From positions 1 to 49,855 of the forward strand of contig NZJW01000001.1 in NCBI GenBank assembly GCA_002692055.1: a DNA stretch of 49,855 nt, in the 5' to 3' direction. A model generated the notes under the pieces. It did no database searches, had not been told where the DNA came from, and saw only the letters and a list, made by a program, of their open reading frames with translations. Shown in pieces: positions 35,375 through 43,996 of this stretch. Numbering within the stretch: the stretch's first letter is position 1; every line of letters begins with the position of its first letter. The DNA is from Candidatus Pelagibacter sp. (GTDB lineage Bacteria; Pseudomonadota; Alphaproteobacteria; Pelagibacterales; Pelagibacteraceae). Position numbers and translations under genes: made by a program.

Positions 35375-36316
35375 GTGAAAAAAAAAATACTACTCATTGG
35401 GGCTGGAAATATTGGATTTAGGCACTTACAATCTTTGATGAAATTAAAACTCGATCAAATTGATTGTTTGGAAATAAACAAAAAGAGAATTACAAATTTG
35501 GAAAAAGTTTTTATTAAAAGTAAAAATATTAACTTTTTTAGTAATATTAATTATTTAAAAAAAAATATGATGTAGCAATTGATGCAACCACTTCAAGTAC
35601 TAGATTTAAAATTTTAGATAAAATTATAAATAAATCAAAAATAGATAATCTTTTAGTTGAAAAATTTTTATTTCAGAATTTTAAAGTATATTTTAAATTT
35701 CAAAATATAATAAAAAAAAAAAAAATTAAAACTTTTATAAATTGTCCAATGAGGACGTATGAAGCTTTTTCATTTATAAAAAAAAAATTAGTAAAAAAAA
35801 TTTTGTTCTTAAAGTAACAGGCTCTAATTGGAATATGTGTTCAAATTCAATTCATTATTTAGACTTATTTAATTTTTTCGATAACGATAAAAATATACAA
35901 CAATATCTTTTTTAGATAATAAAATAAAAAAGTCTAAAAGAAAGCACTTCATTGAATTTAACGGTAAAATATATATAAGTTCAAGGAAAAATCATTTATT
36001 GTTAGAGCATAACAAAGAATTTAAATATAACGAAAAAATAGAGGTATTTTTTAAACATTCTAAAATCGAAGTCTCATTTATTAATAATAAAGTAAATTTA
36101 ACATTAAAAAGTAAAAATAAAAAAATCAAAAAATATAAATTTAAATTACCTTTTCAAAGTGAGGAAACTCGTAAATTTGTAGAAAATAAAATGAAAGTTA
36201 AACTATTAAATTATAATATGTCGTCCAAATTGCATATTATTTTGTTAACCGAGTTTATGAATAATTATAAAAAAATTAAAAAATCAGATAATATAATTAA
36301 CTGTCCAATTACTTAA
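35375..36316 (+). pseudogene. Gfo/Idh/MocA-like oxidoreductase interrupted by three frameshifts
   Basis: A GTG start at 35375 begins KKILLIGAGNIGFRHLQSLM, a Rossmann start of the Gfo/Idh family, but the straight reading stops at 35575. Coding continues in other frames: KKYDVAIDATTSSTRFKI after the A9 run at 35557-35565, VTGSNWNMCSNSIHYLDLF after a run between 35778 and 35804, and DNKIKKSKRKHFIEFNG after the T6 run at 35908-35913, merging with an ORF that ends at 36316. Each break is one base short in a homopolymer, and the three sum to a full codon. The restored protein would be about 315 aa. NSIHYLDLF is the family His motif. Either sequencing deletions or a recent pseudogene; I favour the former. 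Confidence 0.7.
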
Positions 36317-36318
36317 TC

Positions 36319-37893
36319 ATGAAAGATGAAATAATATCAGGTCACAATATTCACCAAAGTAAAAATTATGATAAGGATTATTATTTATTCTTAAAAAAAA
36401 TTGTAGAATTAAATACAGAGCAAATAAATTATTATGCATCTAAAAGGTTGAAAAAAAAATTTGGTAACAAATATTACAATACTTTTAAACAATTTTTTTG
36501 TTCAAATATAAATAGTAAAAATTTTAATACAGAATATTTTATATCTATTTCACGCGGAAAAAAAATTATTTATCCATTGCCTTTAATTATTACAAATTTG
36601 TTTCAGGTAGGGAACATCGAATTTAATAAATCATTTTCATCAATCTATTTTTTTTTTAAATGTCTCAAAAATCTTATTAAATCTGTAGTAAAAATTATTT
36701 TGATATTTTTCGAAAAAGACAACTTCCCAGTTAGGGAACAGAATTCAATATTTTTTGCAGATTTAAAAATTTATTTTTTTCCTGTAAATAAAAAAGATAA
36801 TGATTTTAGTTGCATTGGTTGGTTTTTAAAAAACGAGATTAAAAAAACTGATATTAGTTTCATACTGCATTCTGAAAAAAGATTTAATGATAACTCTATT
36901 TATAAAGATAAAAAATTTTTATATAGAAAAAATTTGATACCGCCAATTAATAATTTTTTTTCAAGATTATTATTTTTAAAGCAGAGTTGCACTGAATTAT
37001 TCTTCTGTTTTTTTAATTTATTAGTAGGAAAATGGATTGATTGTTTATTCATAGAGCATGTAATAGATTTTGTAAAACTGAATAATATTGAACAAAAAAA
37101 ATTACCTTCAAAATATTATTTTTCATCATCATATGAGCTGGTTAGACCTCTTTGGACTTATTTTTTAAAAAATTCCAAATGTGTGTATTTTAATTATGCT
37201 GCTTCAATCCCTGGCTTCTTTTATAATGAAAGGAGAGATTATGATTTTTATAATAGGTTATTATATTGGGATGAAGAATTGCATTGGTCAAAATATTTTG
37301 TAAGTTATTTGTCAAAAATAAAAAAAAATAAAAAAAATATTAGATTAGTCAATTATATATATGGGCAAGATTCAAATAAGAAAATTAACTTGAATTTTAA
37401 TGAAAACAGAAAAAAAATTTCTGTATTTGATATTACTCCTCCCTTTGAAAAAAATAGTGTAACTAATAACATTACAAACTTAAATTATCATAGTGCACAA
37501 AATATAATTAAGTTTTTAGATGATATTTGTTTTTATGCTAAAGAAATGAATTATGATATTTTATGGAAACAAAGGTGGGATACGACAAATTACACTTATC
37601 ATAAAAATAAAAAAATTCATGATAAAACATATATTGAATATTCAAAAAATTTAGTTCTTAGAGAAAACGTTTACAAGTTTCATTCATATATTCCTCCCTT
37701 AAAGCTCATAAATATTTGTGATTTATGCATTTCCCTTCCTTTTACGAGCACTTCTTTAATTGCTGACAAGTTTAAAAAAAAAAGTATATTTTACGATCCG
37801 ATGTCAATTTTAAGTAGTAGTGATATAGCATTACAAGGTGTAAGGTTAATATCTGGCCCAGAACAATTAAAATTATATTTGAAGAATTTGTAA
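36319..37893 (+). CDS. Polysaccharide biosynthesis PFTS-motif protein
   Basis: 524 aa. The C-terminal segment LCISLPFTSTSLIADKFKKK (about residues 470-489) carries the PFTS motif that names a family found in Leptospira and marine bacterial polysaccharide loci, followed by FYDPMSILSSSDIALQGV. Upstream, KYYFSSSYELVRPLWTYFLK and FNYAASIPGFFYNERRDY look like a GT-B-type fold. It may be a glycosyltransferase, but no reaction is known to me. There is one hydrophobic patch near residues 112-135. It starts 2 bases after the broken oxidoreductase and shares a TAATG with kdsA. Confidence 0.75.
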   Translation: MKDEIISGHNIHQSKNYDKDYYLFLKKIVELNTEQINYYASKRLKKKFGNKYYNTFKQFFCSNINSKNFNTEYFISISRGKKIIYPLPLIITNLFQVGNIEFNKSFSSIYFFFKCLKNLIKSVVKIILIFFEKDNFPVREQNSIFFADLKIYFFPVNKKDNDFSCIGWFLKNEIKKTDISFILHSEKRFNDNSIYKDKKFLYRKNLIPPINNFFSRLLFLKQSCTELFFCFFNLLVGKWIDCLFIEHVIDFVKLNNIEQKKLPSKYYFSSSYELVRPLWTYFLKNSKCVYFNYAASIPGFFYNERRDYDFYNRLLYWDEELHWSKYFVSYLSKIKKNKKNIRLVNYIYGQDSNKKINLNFNENRKKISVFDITPPFEKNSVTNNITNLNYHSAQNIIKFLDDICFYAKEMNYDILWKQRWDTTNYTYHKNKKIHDKTYIEYSKNLVLRENVYKFHSYIPPLKLINICDLCISLPFTSTSLIADKFKKKSIFYDPMSILSSSDIALQGVRLISGPEQLKLYLKNL

Positions 37894-38768
37894 TGAAAAA
37901 AATAAAAATTGGATACGGAACTGTAAATAAATTTGAAATAAGCAACGCTTCCTCTTTAAGCTTTATAGGTGGGCCGTGTGCTATAGAAAGTAATGATCAT
38001 GCTCTTTATATGGCAGGAAAAATTGATGAGATATGTAAAAAGTTAAAAATAAATTGGATATACAAATCATGTTACGATAAAGATTGTAGATCTTCGCTTA
38101 ATAGTTTTCATGGTGTTGGAATAGAAAAAGGTCTTGAAGTTTTATCAAACGTAAGAAACGAGATATCAGTACCAGTTATTTCAGATTTTTCAAACCCTGA
38201 CTGGGCAGAACAAACTGGTAGTGTTTGTGATCTTGTTCAAGTTCCAGCATATTTATGTAGACAAACATCAATTTTGAAAGCGGCAGCTAAAACAAAAAGA
38301 CCAATATTATTAAAAAAAGGGCAATTTATGAGTCCTTGGAATATGAAAAATTCTGTGAGAAAGATTGAAGAGTCGGGTAATGATCAAATCATTTTAGCTG
38401 ATAGAGGAACTTTCATGGGATACAATATGTTAGTTAACGATATGAAATCATTCCCAATAATGTCAGAAACTGGATATCCGGTATGCTTTGACGCCACGCA
38501 CTCTGTACAATTGCCTACATCTATGGGAAATGTGTCTGGAGGACAAAGAGAATTCATTCCTGCATTAGTCCGTGCTGCAGTAGCATGTGGGATACAGGTG
38601 CTTTTCATGGAGGTTCATGACAATCCGAAAAAAGCACTATCTGATCCCAATACAGTTTTAAATATAAAATATTTAGAAGAAGTCTTGGAACAGGCATTAA
38701 TTATTAATGATGCAAGAAACAAAATTTTGACTAAGATTGGAGAAGATAAAGTTCATTTAAATGATTAA
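37893..38768 (+). CDS. kdsA: KDO-8-phosphate synthase family protein (KdsA-like)
   Basis: 291 aa. SFIGGPCAIESNDHALYM, VCFDATHSVQLPTSMGNVSGG and GGQREFIPALVRAAVACGI are conserved KdsA motifs. The Cys of GGPC marks the metal-dependent class. The signature usually written KANRSS reads KDCRSS here (KSCYDKDCRSSLNSF), so the Asn that contacts substrate is Cys. KdsA condenses arabinose 5-phosphate with PEP to KDO 8-phosphate. The altered motif could mean a different aldose acceptor and a KDO-like ulosonic acid. A CBS-only protein (8-base overlap) and a KdsB-like gene at 43236 complete the module. Confidence 0.87.
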   Translation: MKKIKIGYGTVNKFEISNASSLSFIGGPCAIESNDHALYMAGKIDEICKKLKINWIYKSCYDKDCRSSLNSFHGVGIEKGLEVLSNVRNEISVPVISDFSNPDWAEQTGSVCDLVQVPAYLCRQTSILKAAAKTKRPILLKKGQFMSPWNMKNSVRKIEESGNDQIILADRGTFMGYNMLVNDMKSFPIMSETGYPVCFDATHSVQLPTSMGNVSGGQREFIPALVRAAVACGIQVLFMEVHDNPKKALSDPNTVLNIKYLEEVLEQALIINDARNKILTKIGEDKVHLND

Positions 38769-39159
38769 AAACAAAGATATAATGATTAAGGTTGGAGCTT
38801 TTCCAATTGTAAAAGAGAATACTATTTTTAAAGAGGCTATTGAAAAAATGTCAGAGTTCAATCTTGGTATTTTATGCATAGTTGATAATAAATTTGAGTT
38901 AAGAGGTATTATCACAGATGGAGACTTGAGAAGAATGTTATTAAATATTCAAAAACCATTTTCAGCCTTTTTTGTTGATGATATCATTAAGCATTCAAAA
39001 AAAAATCCCATTACATCATTTCCTGACGAAGATATTAAAAAAACATTAATTAAAATGAATTTATCAAAAGTATGGGATATTCCGATTATAGAAAATCATA
39101 AATTAGTCGGGCTAGTTCATTTGCATCCAGCAATTAAAAATTTAGTATCAAAAATATAA
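38761..39159 (+). CDS. Stand-alone CBS-domain pair protein
   Basis: 132 aa consisting of two CBS motifs: VKENTIFKEAIEKMSEFNLG leading to LRGIITDGDLRRML, and FPDEDIKKTLIKMNLSKVWD leading to KLVGLVHLHPAI. The sequence resembles the C-terminal CBS half of arabinose-5-phosphate isomerase (KdsD), but there is no SIS isomerase domain. It overlaps kdsA by 8 bases and ends directly before a methyltransferase gene. It may regulate KdsA or a separate isomerase by binding a nucleotide, or be a remnant of a former kdsD. No stop-containing SIS remnant is seen next to it. Confidence 0.84.
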   Translation: MIKNKDIMIKVGAFPIVKENTIFKEAIEKMSEFNLGILCIVDNKFELRGIITDGDLRRMLLNIQKPFSAFFVDDIIKHSKKNPITSFPDEDIKKTLIKMNLSKVWDIPIIENHKLVGLVHLHPAIKNLVSKI

Positions 39160-40233
39160 ATGAGAAAAGACTATATTTATGATAAACATGTTGAGTATTT
39201 CATTTCTAAATGTGAAGGTTTTTTAAGCCAAAGTTCAGATAAAAAAATAGATCAGAAACACGAAAATCTTTTAGAAGAGTTTAAAAAAATTTATAAAAAA
39301 GATAAGAAAAGTTTTATCAATAATTTAAGAAACTGGTCTCATCATGGAGATTTATCATGTCCTCCCCAAATTACATTTATGCATATAAAATATTTAGGCT
39401 TTATAAAAACTATTTTTACGTTTATTAAAAAGAAAATAAAATTTTTTGATTTAAAATTTTTCAATCAATCATTTTTTGATGATATAGAAATTTTAAAAGT
39501 AACTGGATCGTTAGAAATTTTAAAAAAAAATCCAGTTCATAAAACACCACAGTGTAATGATTTTTATTATTTTGAAAAAACATCATCAAATTATAGATGG
39601 AATCGATATGCTTATTTATTAAACAAAATTAGACAGGAAAAGTTAATTACAGATAATTGTAATTTTGTTGATATCGGTAGCTTTTACGGTGGTTTTCAAA
39701 GTTATTTAAAAAACTTTTATCCAAAAGTTAATCTAATTCTATTAGATTTTAACCATCAATTATGTAGAAGTTATGTTTTTTTAAAAAATTTATTTCCTGG
39801 CTCACAACATACTTTACCTGATGAAATTATCGACTTAGACTTTTTAAATAAAAATCAAAATCAAATTGTATATTTGCCGATAGAAAAAAGAAGTTTATTG
39901 AAAAAATTAAAAATTCAATTAACTACTAACTTTTTCTCTTTTGGTGAGATGAAACGTGAGATGTTTAGTGAATATTTTAAATTAATAGACCATTCAAAAT
40001 ATATTTATTCAGTAAATAGGTTTGTAAGTTCACCTTTTTTTGAAAAAACATATGATTCCGACTTAGATGTAAGGGATTATTTAAAAAATAATTATAGCAC
40101 TCTTTATTTTGACATATTTCCAATGCATCATTATTTAAATATTAAGAGAAAACTATTAAATAGATATGCAAATAGACCAATAGGCTCACCCTATTTTGAA
40201 TTAATACTAAAAAAAAATGAAAACAGGCGATAA
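39160..40233 (+). CDS. Putative sugar O-methyltransferase
   Basis: 357 aa. A SAM-binding region NFVDIGSFYGGFQSYLKNFY (about residues 165-184) with acidic LILLDFNHQL after strand 2 identifies a class I methyltransferase. The large N-terminal part (SHHGDLSCPPQITFMHIKYL) and the segment SFGEMKREMFSEYFKLID resemble the putative sugar O-methyltransferase family often found in O-antigen clusters. It likely methylates a glycan sugar, perhaps a terminal one. It overlaps the next methyltransferase gene by 17 bases. Confidence 0.75.
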   Translation: MRKDYIYDKHVEYFISKCEGFLSQSSDKKIDQKHENLLEEFKKIYKKDKKSFINNLRNWSHHGDLSCPPQITFMHIKYLGFIKTIFTFIKKKIKFFDLKFFNQSFFDDIEILKVTGSLEILKKNPVHKTPQCNDFYYFEKTSSNYRWNRYAYLLNKIRQEKLITDNCNFVDIGSFYGGFQSYLKNFYPKVNLILLDFNHQLCRSYVFLKNLFPGSQHTLPDEIIDLDFLNKNQNQIVYLPIEKRSLLKKLKIQLTTNFFSFGEMKREMFSEYFKLIDHSKYIYSVNRFVSSPFFEKTYDSDLDVRDYLKNNYSTLYFDIFPMHHYLNIKRKLLNRYANRPIGSPYFELILKKNENRR

Positions 40234-40930
40234 TATAAAAAGTAAAAATGCAAGTTGGTCCTTCAGAGGAGAAGTGTTTAAAAATTTTGACAAACATATT
40301 CAGAAATCGGTCCCAATGTATCAAGAATGTAGAAGTTTGTTTCTTTTTTTATCTGACTTTTTTATACAAGAAAACTCTAAAATTTATGATTTAGGATCAT
40401 CAACAGGAACTTTTTTAAATATGATATCAAATCGTCACGATTTAAAGAAAAAAAAAATTAAATGTATTGGTATTGATAGCGTTGAAGAGATGGTGAAATA
40501 TTCAAAAAGAAATAATAGCAAAAATCAAAACATACTTTTTAAAAATTATAATATTTTAAAACAAAGTTTTAAAAATAGCTGTATAATTAGTTCATTTTAT
40601 ACAATACAATTTATCTCGCCGTCTAAAAGGCAATTTTTGATAAATAAAATTTATAAAGATCTAAATTGGGGTGGTGCATTTTTTATGGTTGAGAAAGTAC
40701 GCGGTCCAGATGCAAGATTTCAGGATATTTTAAATCAATTTTATATAGATTACAAAATATCAAAAGGTTATTCTGCTAATGAAATAATTTCTAAATCAAG
40801 ATCGTTAAAAAGTGTTTTGGAGCCATTTTCTTCTAAAGGAAATTTAGATATGCTAAAAAGATCAGGCTTTAAAGATATTACAACAGTATTTAAATACGGA
40901 AATTTCGAAGGTTTTTTGGCAATAAAATAA
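40217..40930 (+). CDS. CmoA-like class I SAM-dependent methyltransferase
   Basis: 237 aa. The start NASWSFRGEVFKNFDKHIQ and KSVPMYQECRSLFLFLSDFF recalls the N-terminal region of CmoA, and the SAM motif is KIYDLGSSTGTFLNMI, followed by GIDSVEEMVKYSK. MVEKVRGPDARFQDILNQFY is the later substrate segment. CmoA makes carboxy-SAM for tRNA modification. This copy lies inside a glycan cluster, overlapping its neighbour by 17 bases, so it may instead serve sugar methylation or supply an unusual donor. A CmoB partner is not seen. Confidence 0.75.
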   Translation: MKTGDNIKSKNASWSFRGEVFKNFDKHIQKSVPMYQECRSLFLFLSDFFIQENSKIYDLGSSTGTFLNMISNRHDLKKKKIKCIGIDSVEEMVKYSKRNNSKNQNILFKNYNILKQSFKNSCIISSFYTIQFISPSKRQFLINKIYKDLNWGGAFFMVEKVRGPDARFQDILNQFYIDYKISKGYSANEIISKSRSLKSVLEPFSSKGNLDMLKRSGFKDITTVFKYGNFEGFLAIK

Positions 40931-41719
40931 ATGATTTCTAAAAAAATAAATAAAGAAATAAAAAAAAAATTAATAGATAGAAAAACTATTTTTGGAGGGT
41001 GGATGTCTTTTTCAGACCCAAGTATAGCAGAAATGTTTTCATCTATTAATTTAGATTTTGTTGCAATTGATATGGAGCATACATCTATTTCTTTAGAGCA
41101 AGCAAAAAATATAATTTCAAATTGTAATTTATATAATAAACCCTGTTTTCCAAGACCATCATCTTACGATAAGAGTAATTTAAAACCTATTTTAGACATT
41201 GGTTCAAATGGTTTAATTGCAACTACTATAGAAAGTTGTGATGATGTTGAGAACTGCTTAAATAATTTAAAATACCCACCAATTGGTAATAGATCATATG
41301 GAGTGAATAAGGCTCAAAATTATGGATTAGCAGAAAGAGAATATTTTAAAAATTGGAATAATTATTCAAGTTTAATCTTACAGATTGAAACAGTAAAAGG
41401 TCTGAATGATTTAGAAAATATTTTGGTGAATTTTAAAAAATATATTGATGGTATAATGATTGGTCCATACGATCTATCAGGATCTATGGGTATTCCCGGT
41501 AATTTAAATAGTCCAAAAATTATAGAAGCCGAAAAATATATTATTAATTTATGCACAAAAAACAAGATAAGCTGTGGCACTCAATTATCAAGTTTTGATA
41601 ATAAAATAATAAAAAACAAAATTAAATTTGGATATAATTTTTTAATACTTGGTTCAGATTTGTTTATTTTAAAAAATTGGTGCTTAGAAACACAAAAATT
41701 AATACAAAAAGTAAAATGA
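40931..41719 (+). CDS. HpcH/HpaI family aldolase
   Basis: 262 aa. FGGWMSFSDPSIAEMFSSIN, FVAIDMEHTSISLEQAKN, ILQIETVKGL (the metal-binding Glu) and IMIGPYDLSGSMG (the metal-binding Asp) are the canonical motifs of this class II pyruvate aldolase family, at normal length. Members cleave or form 2-keto-3-deoxy acids from pyruvate and an aldehyde. Beside a KdsA variant and SDRs, it may help make or recycle an ulosonic acid precursor. It directly follows the CmoA-like gene and overlaps the next SDR in ATGA. Confidence 0.88.
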   Translation: MISKKINKEIKKKLIDRKTIFGGWMSFSDPSIAEMFSSINLDFVAIDMEHTSISLEQAKNIISNCNLYNKPCFPRPSSYDKSNLKPILDIGSNGLIATTIESCDDVENCLNNLKYPPIGNRSYGVNKAQNYGLAEREYFKNWNNYSSLILQIETVKGLNDLENILVNFKKYIDGIMIGPYDLSGSMGIPGNLNSPKIIEAEKYIINLCTKNKISCGTQLSSFDNKIIKNKIKFGYNFLILGSDLFILKNWCLETQKLIQKVK

Positions 41720-42502
41720 AAAAATACATAAAACAATATTTTGACTTTAGATCGTCTCTTAAAAACAAAGTTGCTGTAATTACAGCAGGTGGCGGACACT
41801 TGTGTAGTGTCTTCGCTTTAGCGCTAGTTAATCTTGGTTGCAAAGTAATTATAGTGGATATACGTGAGAAAAAATTAATAGATATAAAAAAAAAAATTAA
41901 TAATAAAAATTTAATTTTTTATACTTGTAATTTATTAAATAAATACGATGTCGACAAATTATCTTTACAAATCTATAAAAAATTTAAAAAAATAGACATT
42001 CTAATAAATGGTGTTGGAATTAATTCTCCTAAAAAGTTCGAACAAATATCGAAATCCGATTGGAATACTGTATTTGAAAGCCATTTGTTGAGTACATTAT
42101 TTGGCTGTCAATCATTTGGAAAATATATGAAAAAAAAAAAATAAAGGTTCAATTATCAATATTTCATCTGCTTCTGCAGGTCCTCCATTATCTAAAGCAT
42201 TTGCTTATTCTGCAGCAAAAGCAGGTATCAAAAATTTAACGCAAAATTTAGCTAGAGAATGGGCAAAATATAATATTAAAGTAAATTGCATAAGACCTGG
42301 TTTTTTCCCTACAAAATGGAATGAAAAAAATTTTCTAGATAAAAAAAGGGTAAAAAAAATCATGGAACATACTCCAATGAAAAGATTTGGTAAACCCATA
42401 GAATTGAGCGGAGCGATTATCTGGTTGTCATCTGATAGTTCATCATTTGTAACAGGTAGCGAAATTGTAATCGATGGCGGTTTCTCATGTATGACAATTT
42501 AA
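41716..42502 (+). CDS. Short-chain dehydrogenase, frameshifted at a poly-A run
   Basis: The ATG at 41716 overlaps the aldolase stop (ATGA), which I prefer to an upstream start at 41677. VAVITAGGGHLCSVFALALV is the cofactor loop and ILINGVGINSPKKF the following strand. The straight reading ends at 42144 in the A12 run at 42130-42141. Dropping one A gives GSIINISSASAGPPLSKAFA, the catalytic YSAAK, and the SDR tail GSEIVIDGGF, ending at 42500-42502. Restored length is about 262 aa. It oxidises or reduces a sugar or keto acid. A second SDR follows with a 16-base overlap. Confidence 0.84.
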
Positions 42503-43239
42503 ATTCAAAAAAAAGTATAATTATTACTGGCGGGAACAAGGGTATTGGATTAGAAATTACAAAAAACTTCTTAGAAAAAAATTATATAGTAATTGTTGGC
42601 GGTAGAAGCCATTTAAAACTAAAAAATAAAAATTTATTTTTTGTCAAATGCGATTTGACTAAGTATTCATCGCATGAAAAATTAGCAAATATTGCACTTA
42701 AGAAATCATCAAATTTAGTTGGTTACATTAATAACATAGGAATTTCAGAATGGCGAAGTATTGAGAAAGTAGATAATAAGTTTTTAAATAAAATGATCGA
42801 TACAAATTTAGTTAGTTATTTTTGGGGATGCAAGGTTGCCAAAAAATATATAAAGAAAGGCTCAATAGTTAATATTTCTAGCATCGCTGGAAAGCGAGGA
42901 TCAAAAAATAATTCCGTTTATTCCGCTTCTAAATTTGCAGTTAATGGATTAACTCAATCTCTAGCTAAAGAATTTGGATCTAAGAGCTTAAGAGTGAACG
43001 CGATATGTCCTGTATTAATTAAAACTCCAGGATTAATTAGGGCGTTGAGAAAGAAAGACTCACCAGGCTATCCAAATGTGAATTCTTTTTTAAATAAATT
43101 CAAAAAAAATAATGTTGCATTACAGGATTACCCAAAAGCTAAAGATGTCGGTGATTTATGTGTATTTTTAATATCAAATAAGTCAAATTCAATAACCGGC
43201 CAATGTATAAATTTAGACTCTGGTGTTTTCCCACAGTGA
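42487..43239 (+). CDS. Short-chain dehydrogenase/reductase
   Basis: 250 aa, classical SDR. IIITGGNKGIGLEITKNFLE is the TGxxxGIG cofactor motif, GYINNIGIS the NNxG-type motif, SIVNISSIAGKRGSKNNSVY contains the catalytic Ser, followed by YSASK (YxxxK), and SITGQCINLDSG is the usual ending. It overlaps the preceding SDR by 16 bases and the KdsB-like gene by 4 bases (GTGA). A two-SDR arrangement next to KdsA/KdsB homologues suggests redox adjustment of an ulosonic acid or its precursor. Confidence 0.88.
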   Translation: MYDNLNSKKSIIITGGNKGIGLEITKNFLEKNYIVIVGGRSHLKLKNKNLFFVKCDLTKYSSHEKLANIALKKSSNLVGYINNIGISEWRSIEKVDNKFLNKMIDTNLVSYFWGCKVAKKYIKKGSIVNISSIAGKRGSKNNSVYSASKFAVNGLTQSLAKEFGSKSLRVNAICPVLIKTPGLIRALRKKDSPGYPNVNSFLNKFKKNNVALQDYPKAKDVGDLCVFLISNKSNSITGQCINLDSGVFPQ

Positions 43240-43991
43240 AAATTGGTTGCATTATACCCGCACATTTAAAATCTGTGCGATTCCCAAAAAAGATTTTATT
43301 TAAAATTAAAGGATTGGAGATGATAGAGCATGTTCGAAGAAGAGCTTTATTATCATATCATTTACAAAATAAAGTTTACGTTGCTTCAGGTGACTCTCAA
43401 ATTCTAAGTATAATAAAAAAAAACAATGGTAAAACAATTAAAACTTTTAAAAATCATCTTAATGGTATGTCCAGAGTTGCCGAAGCAATTAAAAAGACTG
43501 ATTTTACTCATGTAATTATTTTGCAAGGAGATGAACCACTAATATATCCAGAATATATTAATAAATTTATTCAGCAAATTAAAAAAGATAGAAAAAATAA
43601 CATTGATAGTTGGAATTTAATTTCACCAATTAATAATTTTAAAGATCTTAAAAAAAAATCCTTTGTAAAAACAAAATTAAGTAAATATAATCACGTAAAA
43701 AGTTTAGATAGAGTCTATAATGAAAAAAATAAAAATAAAGTATATAAAATTTTAGGTTTAATTGCATTAAAGAGAAAAGCGTTATTTAAATTAATTAGGT
43801 TAAAACCAACTATTAATGAAAAAAAAAAATATATTGAGCAATTAAGGATTATAGAAAATAATATGACTTTAAAAGGTGTAAAAGTACAACTGGCATTACC
43901 ATCCATAAACGAAAAAAAAGACTTAAAAAAAGTCTTAGAAGTATTGTGTATTAACAAAGTTCAAAAAAGAATATTTAACAAAATTTTTTAA
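43236..43991 (+). CDS. kdsB: KdsB-like CMP-ulosonic acid cytidylyltransferase
   Basis: 251 aa with the GTG start at 43236, which gives a GTGA overlap with the SDR before it. The ATG at 43203 would add 11 residues unlike the family. The N-terminus KIGCIIPAHLKSVRFPKKIL is a variant of the KdsB motif IPARxxSxRLPGKxL, with His for Arg. GMSRVAEAIK and VIILQGDEPLIYPEYI are standard, the latter with the metal-binding Asp. It activates KDO or a similar acid with CTP. The departures from the norm support a KDO-like rather than standard KDO substrate. Complete, with a Lys-rich end. Confidence 0.86.
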   Translation: MKIGCIIPAHLKSVRFPKKILFKIKGLEMIEHVRRRALLSYHLQNKVYVASGDSQILSIIKKNNGKTIKTFKNHLNGMSRVAEAIKKTDFTHVIILQGDEPLIYPEYINKFIQQIKKDRKNNIDSWNLISPINNFKDLKKKSFVKTKLSKYNHVKSLDRVYNEKNKNKVYKILGLIALKRKALFKLIRLKPTINEKKKYIEQLRIIENNMTLKGVKVQLALPSINEKKDLKKVLEVLCINKVQKRIFNKIF

Positions 43992-43996
43992 ATTAG

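Noticed and set aside
41677-41715. Upstream ATG for the frameshifted SDR
   Set aside because: It lies inside the aldolase gene and adds non-family residues; the ATG at 41716 makes the usual ATGA overlap.
43203-43235. Upstream ATG for the KdsB-like gene
   Set aside because: The extra 11 residues do not match the family, while GTG at 43236 places the IPA motif correctly and overlaps the previous stop as GTGA.
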